In this document: piece by piece, positions 63,787 through 64,000 of the stretch | Position numbering within the stretch: position 1 is the first letter of the stretch | Layout of the letters: every line of letters starts with the position of its first letter | Source: Mogibacterium diversum | GTDB taxonomy: Bacteria; Bacillota; Clostridia; Peptostreptococcales; Anaerovoracaceae | DNA length: 64,000 bases | NCBI RefSeq assembly: GCF_002998925.1 | Contig: NZ_CP027228.1 | Location: forward strand, 868,001 to 932,000 | Direction: 5' to 3' | Translations under genes and position numbers: made by a program | The notes under the pieces: model-generated | What the model was told of the DNA's origin: nothing | Database searches by the model: none | What the model saw: only the letters and a program-made list of their open reading frames with translations

Positions 63787-64000
63787 TTAACGTTCATCGT
63801 GTTCTTTTGATTTATTTTCTCGTGTTTCTGCTTGTTTTTCTTGTGACTGATATGACTTAATTTGCCCTAAAATAGATGGTTTTTCAGATACCTTTTCTTT
63901 GCTTTCTGCCCTTGCATTAAAATTATCCTCTACATCATAAGTAGTTTCAAAATAGTCACTATCTCTAAAGTCATTATCGTATCTATCTGGCACACCATCA
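63787..64000 (-). CDS. C-terminus of an element protein, partial at window edge
   Basis: The minus-strand frame is open to position 64000 and ends at 63787. The last residues (SILGQIKSYQSQEKQAETREN) are charged and helical, like the tail of large YodL/DUF3849-type proteins of integrative elements; I cannot confirm this from 71 residues. It is upstream of the SSB-like gene on the same strand. The sequence SILGQIKSY resembles SVLGAIKKY in that protein. Confidence 0.55.
   Translation of the reverse strand, partial: DGVPDRYDNDFRDSDYFETTYDVEDNFNARAESKEKVSEKPSILGQIKSYQSQEKQAETRENKSKEHDER

Overview
The window looks like chromosome of an anaerobic Gram-positive (Firmicutes, probably Clostridia). The signs are strong GGAGG-type ribosome sites, many lipoproteins, a KTGD-type cell-wall sorting tail, a HydE [FeFe]-hydrogenase maturase, CD1871A-type redox proteins and flavin-binding surface proteins. 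A family-XIII oral anaerobe is only a guess. No rRNA, tRNA or CRISPR array was seen.

Positions 1-33.4 kb are ordinary-composition chromosome. In order: a partial Ldh2-type dehydrogenase; hydE divergent from an OhrR-type MarR regulator with a palindromic operator; a patatin; a histidine phosphatase; a SulP anion permease with an unusual C-terminal extension; an aldo/keto reductase with ferredoxin domains; a nitroreductase-like protein; and a marR-ABC-ABC-nudix operon encoding an asymmetric heterodimeric exporter. Next comes a selenium-related island (14.6-18.1 kb), then a wall protein, a LOG protein, a TlpA/CD1871A/4Fe-4S redox operon, MGMT, an HNH nuclease, a sugar-transfer ATP-grasp protein, a ferric-reductase-like membrane protein with a 1179-residue triple FMN-binding surface protein, an EamA transporter and a lipoprotein.

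The main discovery candidate is the selenium island. A YedE-type selenium transporter is split by one in-frame UGA, followed 21 nt later by a perfect 7-bp hairpin with a GGU loop, a textbook bacterial SECIS shape. It is followed by a TusA/YedF-like protein and a membrane-anchored Ser-rich protein that also runs through a UGA (hairpin 18 nt downstream). A convergent lipoprotein gene runs through a UGA as well (hairpin 31 nt downstream), and its extended frame ends 8 nt before a rhodanese lipoprotein gene. The last two share the pattern AW-x6/7-U-D-G and may be a family of extracytoplasmic selenoproteins not described before.

From 33.4 kb on, the DNA is AT-rich and accessory. It holds a decayed antitoxin-like gene, an ankyrin protein, a DUF4274-like protein, and a defence block (mcrB-mcrC-hsdS-hsdR plus a possible modification-reading nuclease) with no hsdM. 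An ISL3 transposase relic follows. Then comes a mobilizable element with three tandem large serine recombinases; it abuts a decapitated Ski2-like helicase gene. The element carries a long untranslated leader, a helicase-nuclease, a sigma-like factor, an ArsR-type regulator, a candidate oriT, mobC and mobA. It also carries a restriction-modification cargo: an AbrB-like regulator with a self-overlapping operator, a C5 methyltransferase, a Bsp6I-like nuclease, two probable nuclease-fold proteins and an HhH-GPD glycosylase. It ends with an SSB-like protein and a gene cut by the window edge.
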